From an uncultured Roseobacter sp. (GTDB taxonomy: Bacteria > Pseudomonadota > Alphaproteobacteria > Rhodobacterales > Rhodobacteraceae): DNA of 64,000 nt. The notes below the pieces were generated by a model. That model did not search any database. It was not told where the DNA came from and saw only the letters and a program-made list of their open reading frames with translations. Made by a program: the position numbers and the translations under genes. This document shows, piece after piece, positions 60,732 through 64,000 of the stretch. Position 1 is the first letter of the stretch, and each line of letters opens with the position of its first letter. Location of the stretch: NCBI GenBank assembly GCA_947501635.1, contig CANMWT010000011.1:30906-94905 (forward strand), read 5' to 3'.

Positions 60732-61403
60732 TTTTTCTCTTTCTGGCAAGGCCAGCGACACCAAGAAATGCGGCGCTAGTCGTTGCGCGTATTCTGAGGT
60801 CGCCTAGTACTACAAAATGGTTATTTATTTCTGGTGGACTGTGCGCTTTTCAGTCAGGAGACAGCAAATGTAAAAATATACAGTTATTCCCGCCTATAAT
60901 CCTATTCTTCCCGAGGTGCGGGATGCGTAAAGTGAATCTGTTAGCTTGACGCGCGTGGCGTGGCTGAAAAACCGCACAGACGACCGCTTGCTGAAACGAA
61001 AGCCGGTGGAAGAAGCAGAAGTCGTTCAGATTGCACCAAGTAGATGAACTTTCGCACGATCGAGATTGGGGGCCGCTAGGCTTTGATATCCACAGTTTGA
61101 ATACAGAGACCGCTCATCGCTTTCCCTATATCCACCTCAAAGCGGTATCGGGCTTCTTATTCCTGTTCTTCGACCGGTATAAATCGGGTAGGCCGTCGTG
61201 AAGAAGCTAATCTCGCTACATTGACGACCGGTAGAAAAGTCCGCTCAGCGGTCATAGACCAATTCTTGTTGAACGTCCGCTGTTGGTGAAAGCGGCCACT
61301 GAAAGACAAATCTTCGATTTCCAATCGCGTACGGCCGCTAAACGCGAGACAGCAGACACTCACCAAATCTCGGCTAATGGCTGCTGATAGCCCAATTCGG
61401 TCA
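60732..61403. other. Non-coding stretch with repeat copies
   Basis: About 670 bp between the divergent C45 unit and the RTX region. It carries the second copy of the 65-bp repeat (61019-61083), the AGCGGACGTTC motif at 61271-61281 (minus strand) and AGCAGACACTC at 61351-61361. No intact gene or transposase is visible; the promoter for the five-gene minus-strand run must lie in its left part, but was not recognised. Confidence 0.5.
61019..61083. repeat. Dispersed imperfect repeat, copy 2
   Basis: Matches 50087-50150 in blocks GTCGTTCAGATTGCAC, GTAGATG, ACTTTCGCACGA and GCCGCTAGGCTTT with small length changes. Same orientation as copy 1. Confidence 0.65.
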
Positions 61404-61622
61404 ATGTCATTTGCTTCCACCGAAGTTTGCGACCAGATAGACCTTAGTTTTGCCAGTTTAGAAAAAGAATTTGATGGTTTCCCTCAAGCCCTTTTAAAGC
61501 GACCGTTTCAGGCTCAGAAAAAGCAAAGTCGTGAGGATACTGCTTCAGACCCTCTGTTGACATGGGTCAATGCCTTCAAAACGCTGGGCGAATATAATTT
61601 AAAGCACGGCTTGCAGGCGTGA
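61404..61622 (+). CDS. Small hypothetical protein upstream of the RTX gene (72 aa)
   Basis: The frame begins MSFASTEVCDQIDLSFASLEK and continues with mixed charged helical sequence to NAFKTLGEYNLKHGL. No family recognised and no clear ribosome site. Codon use is plausible for the local DNA. It ends 60 bp before the RTX gene on the same strand. A start 9 codons upstream is also open. Kept with low confidence. Confidence 0.35.
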   Translation: MSFASTEVCDQIDLSFASLEKEFDGFPQALLKRPFQAQKKQSREDTASDPLLTWVNAFKTLGEYNLKHGLQA

Positions 61623-61682
61623 TCTGCTGAAATCCAAGCGTTGTAGTTCGAAGCCGTGAGCCATAGAGAGGGAGTAAGTTTT

Positions 61683-64000
61683 ATGGCTATAGCGACAGCT
61701 TATTTGCCTTTTGACATGGAAGCCGAGCCTTTTTGGTTTGGGACCATCACAGAATCCACGCCAACGTACTTTTCAGTCACAGACGGATATCGGATAGCCG
61801 ATTACTACGGCACCTTCTCCTATCCCCAATTTGCTCCCCCTGTCGGGACGGTGACACGTCTTGATGAATGGCGTGGGGGTGATCTTTTACATTCTGTGAC
61901 CGGGGCCAACGTCGATTTATCATTGCTCATCAATGCGGGCGACTTTCTGATGGCGTCGTCCTATCTTTTTGCGGGCGCGGACACGTTCATCGGCTCGGAC
62001 GGTGACGACAATCTGTTTTCGTTCGATGGAAACGACTCCATATCCGGCGGGCTGGGAGATGACACTGGCGATGGCGGGAATGGCAACGACACAATTAATG
62101 GCGGCGTTGGCAATGATGTCATGACAGGCGGCGCAGGTGATGACTCAATTGATGGTGGCGATGACGTCGAAGGCAACGTCGCCGTTTTTTCCGGCTGGCG
62201 GGATTCCTATACAATAACCTACCTTGGTGCCGACCCTTTTCAGGACGGCGTTACCGTTACAGATAACTATTATCTAGAACGTGACGGGACAGACATAATT
62301 GTCAATGTCGCTGTTCTCAAATTTCATGACAGAGACATCGTTATTGGGCCCTACCCCGGGGCCTACATGCTGGGCACATCGGTCGCCGATACACTTATCG
62401 GCGAATATGGCGACGACACTATTGACGGAGCGGAAGGCAACGACAGCCTTGACGGCTACTTGGGGAGTGACAGCATTGTAGGCGGCAGCGGGTCGGACAT
62501 CTTGTTTGGTTATAAGGGCGCCGACACGCTGCTTGGCGGTCCTGGATCTGACACACTGCGGGGTGGCGAAGGTGCCGATACGCTTCTTGGTGGCGCGGAC
62601 AACGACCAAATCGAAGGCGATGAATGGGGCGCAGGAGAATTGGGCGGTGCAGATAGCATCGAAGGCGGAGACGGCGACGATTTTATTCTCGGCAATGCTG
62701 GTGGCGATACGATCTTAGGCGGTGACGGCGCCGATACGATCTACGGTGATCACAACACAACTAACATTAGTAACCAAGGGAGTGATGTCATCAACGGTGG
62801 GCCCGGCAACGACTCTATTGAGGGTGGTCTTGGCGATGATTTTATTGACGGCGCAGACGGCGATGATTGGTTGAGTGCAAGGAGCGCGTTCGGCGGCAAT
62901 GAATCTGACACGCTTTTGGGGGGTGCAGGTAATGATACATTGTACGGAAGCGATTGGGAGGACACCGAGGGCGATTTACTTGACGGTGGGGCAGATGACG
63001 ACTTAATCCGTTTTGGCTACGGGGATACGGTGATCGGCGGCACTGGCATAGACACAATTTCATTCTATCTATGGGATTCGTCCGAAGAAATAGAACTTGA
63101 TATGCGGGCCAGTGAAATCACTGGCGGCTCGATCAGCGAGGTCGAATACCTAACTGGTCTTCTGAGCCCACACAACGACACGGTAGTCGCTGATGCGCAT
63201 GTGCTGCAGGATCTGTCTGGTGAGTCTGGTGACGATACAATTATTCTGGACTACAGTGTACCGCTTCCTGACGGGCGAATGGTCACCCGGCTGGAAATAG
63301 TTAATCTGGGCACCTTTGGCGACAACGAGAAGGTGTATCTCAGCGATGGAAGCATCGTATCATTCGACATCGAAGATTTTGAATTTGGCACCGTCATAGG
63401 CACATCGGGCGATGATAAGATGCTTAATGCCTTTATTTCTGCCGAGGTTAACTATTTTGGCCTTTCGGGGAATGATACACTTGAGGGATCCGGCAGCGAT
63501 GATCTCTTGGATGGCGGGATCGGAAATGACAGCATCCACGGCGCTCTTGGTAACGACACGCTCATTGGTGGCGCAGGGGCCGACTTCTTGGGTGGTATGG
63601 GCCCCTATGACACGGAAGACGGTGACGACGAGATCTACGGCGGCGCAGACAATGACACGATAAAAGGCGATGCTGGCGCCGACAAACTCTACGGAGATGA
63701 TGGCGATGATCTGATCAACGGCGGCAGCGGAAACGACATCGTGGTAGGCGACACTGGCGACGACCGTCTTGAAGGTGGAGAGGACGATGACAGTCTTGAC
63801 GGCGGCGATGACAATGACGAGCTATTTGGCGGAGGCACGGGCGACGACACGCTGGTAGGCGGGCGCGGATCGGACTTCTTGTTTGGTGAGACCGGCAATG
63901 ACCACATGGAGGGTGGTGACGGATTCGATCTGCTCAACGGCGGCACCGATAATGACACACTCATGGGGGGCAACGGTAATGACCGGCTCCTTGGCAATCT
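61683..64000 (+). CDS. RTX-type Ca2+-binding repeat protein (5' part; runs off the window)
   Basis: At least 772 residues are visible. The first about 97 residues are unique, with no Sec signal. Then come RTX nonapeptide repeats (GGxGxDxLx type) in three blocks: about residues 100-165, 225-450 and from about 590 to the edge. Between them are non-repeat inserts, including VAVFSGWRDSYTITY...LKFHD, a module common in RTX proteins. Such proteins fold on Ca2+ outside the cell after type I secretion, whose C-terminal signal would lie beyond the window. No enzymatic domain is seen in this part. GGGAG lies nine bases before the ATG. Secretion genes are not in the window. Confidence 0.88.
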   Translation, partial: MAIATAYLPFDMEAEPFWFGTITESTPTYFSVTDGYRIADYYGTFSYPQFAPPVGTVTRLDEWRGGDLLHSVTGANVDLSLLINAGDFLMASSYLFAGADTFIGSDGDDNLFSFDGNDSISGGLGDDTGDGGNGNDTINGGVGNDVMTGGAGDDSIDGGDDVEGNVAVFSGWRDSYTITYLGADPFQDGVTVTDNYYLERDGTDIIVNVAVLKFHDRDIVIGPYPGAYMLGTSVADTLIGEYGDDTIDGAEGNDSLDGYLGSDSIVGGSGSDILFGYKGADTLLGGPGSDTLRGGEGADTLLGGADNDQIEGDEWGAGELGGADSIEGGDGDDFILGNAGGDTILGGDGADTIYGDHNTTNISNQGSDVINGGPGNDSIEGGLGDDFIDGADGDDWLSARSAFGGNESDTLLGGAGNDTLYGSDWEDTEGDLLDGGADDDLIRFGYGDTVIGGTGIDTISFYLWDSSEEIELDMRASEITGGSISEVEYLTGLLSPHNDTVVADAHVLQDLSGESGDDTIILDYSVPLPDGRMVTRLEIVNLGTFGDNEKVYLSDGSIVSFDIEDFEFGTVIGTSGDDKMLNAFISAEVNYFGLSGNDTLEGSGSDDLLDGGIGNDSIHGALGNDTLIGGAGADFLGGMGPYDTEDGDDEIYGGADNDTIKGDAGADKLYGDDGDDLINGGSGNDIVVGDTGDDRLEGGEDDDSLDGGDDNDELFGGGTGDDTLVGGRGSDFLFGETGNDHMEGGDGFDLLNGGTDNDTLMGGNGNDRLLGN

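Noticed and set aside
61961..63997. Several minus-strand Pro/Ser-rich frames opposite the RTX gene
   Set aside because: They are the reverse complement of the Gly/Asp repeat codons and cannot be independent genes.

Overview
The window is chromosomal DNA from an alphaproteobacterium, most likely a marine Rhodobacteraceae of the Roseobacter group (inference). The grounds are the GC-rich core genes, the mreB-mreC-mreD-PBP2-rodA cluster, membrane-extended MoeB, DUF1467 and DUF3299 proteins, a FeS-type bacterial cryptochrome/photolyase, an RpoH of the alphaproteobacterial type and a CtrA-like box in front of comM. No rRNA, complete tRNA, CRISPR array or intact transposase was found by eye.

About 1-46.7 kb is ordinary core genome, densely packed and with many 1-8 bp start/stop overlaps. 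In order it holds: gltX (cut by the left edge), a Tat-exported metallo-beta-lactamase-fold hydrolase, a secreted esterase, nadE, a secreted 19-repeat MORN protein, a LysR regulator divergent from a methyltransferase, an SDR-photolyase pair, leuA with an upstream Leu-rich leader peptide and competing hairpins, an orphan amino-acid-binding protein, and the cell-elongation operon mreB to rodA. These are followed by a GhrA-type reductase, an M3 peptidase, coaBC-dut-moeB-like, rpoH-chaN-like, cobU-cobC, a GST, comM, rsmI-yraN-gshB, an LpoA-like lipoprotein, glnD-murJ, a rhomboid-like protein without catalytic residues, trpS, a VOC protein, an HDAC-like/nitroreductase/EI24 group, DUF1467, a methylmalonyl-CoA epimerase, a response regulator, and aspS with a GNAT gene.

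Upstream of aspS the character changes. A 17-nt sequence that looks like the 3' end of a tRNA (with encoded CCA), followed on the same strand by a terminator, sits exactly at the boundary, next to a truncated mcrC-like restriction gene. From there to the right edge the DNA is less GC-rich, has long non-coding stretches with a dispersed short repeat, and carries accessory genes. These are a secreted N-acyl-D-amino-acid deacylase-like enzyme with a DUF3299 protein, a PagL-type lipid A deacylase, two small membrane proteins or lipoproteins, a DUF389 membrane protein, and four small secreted or coiled-coil proteins. A compact minus-strand run follows (small membrane peptide, C45 Ntn-hydrolase, TRIC-type channel, ThrE-type exporter, ClC channel), and then the start of a large RTX (Ca2+-binding repeat) protein that runs off the window.

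The best candidates for undescribed biology are the coupled peptide/C45 hydrolase/three-transporter run, the possible tRNA-associated island boundary, and the leucine leader with its mutually exclusive hairpins. All functions are read from sequence motifs and family knowledge; no database search was run.
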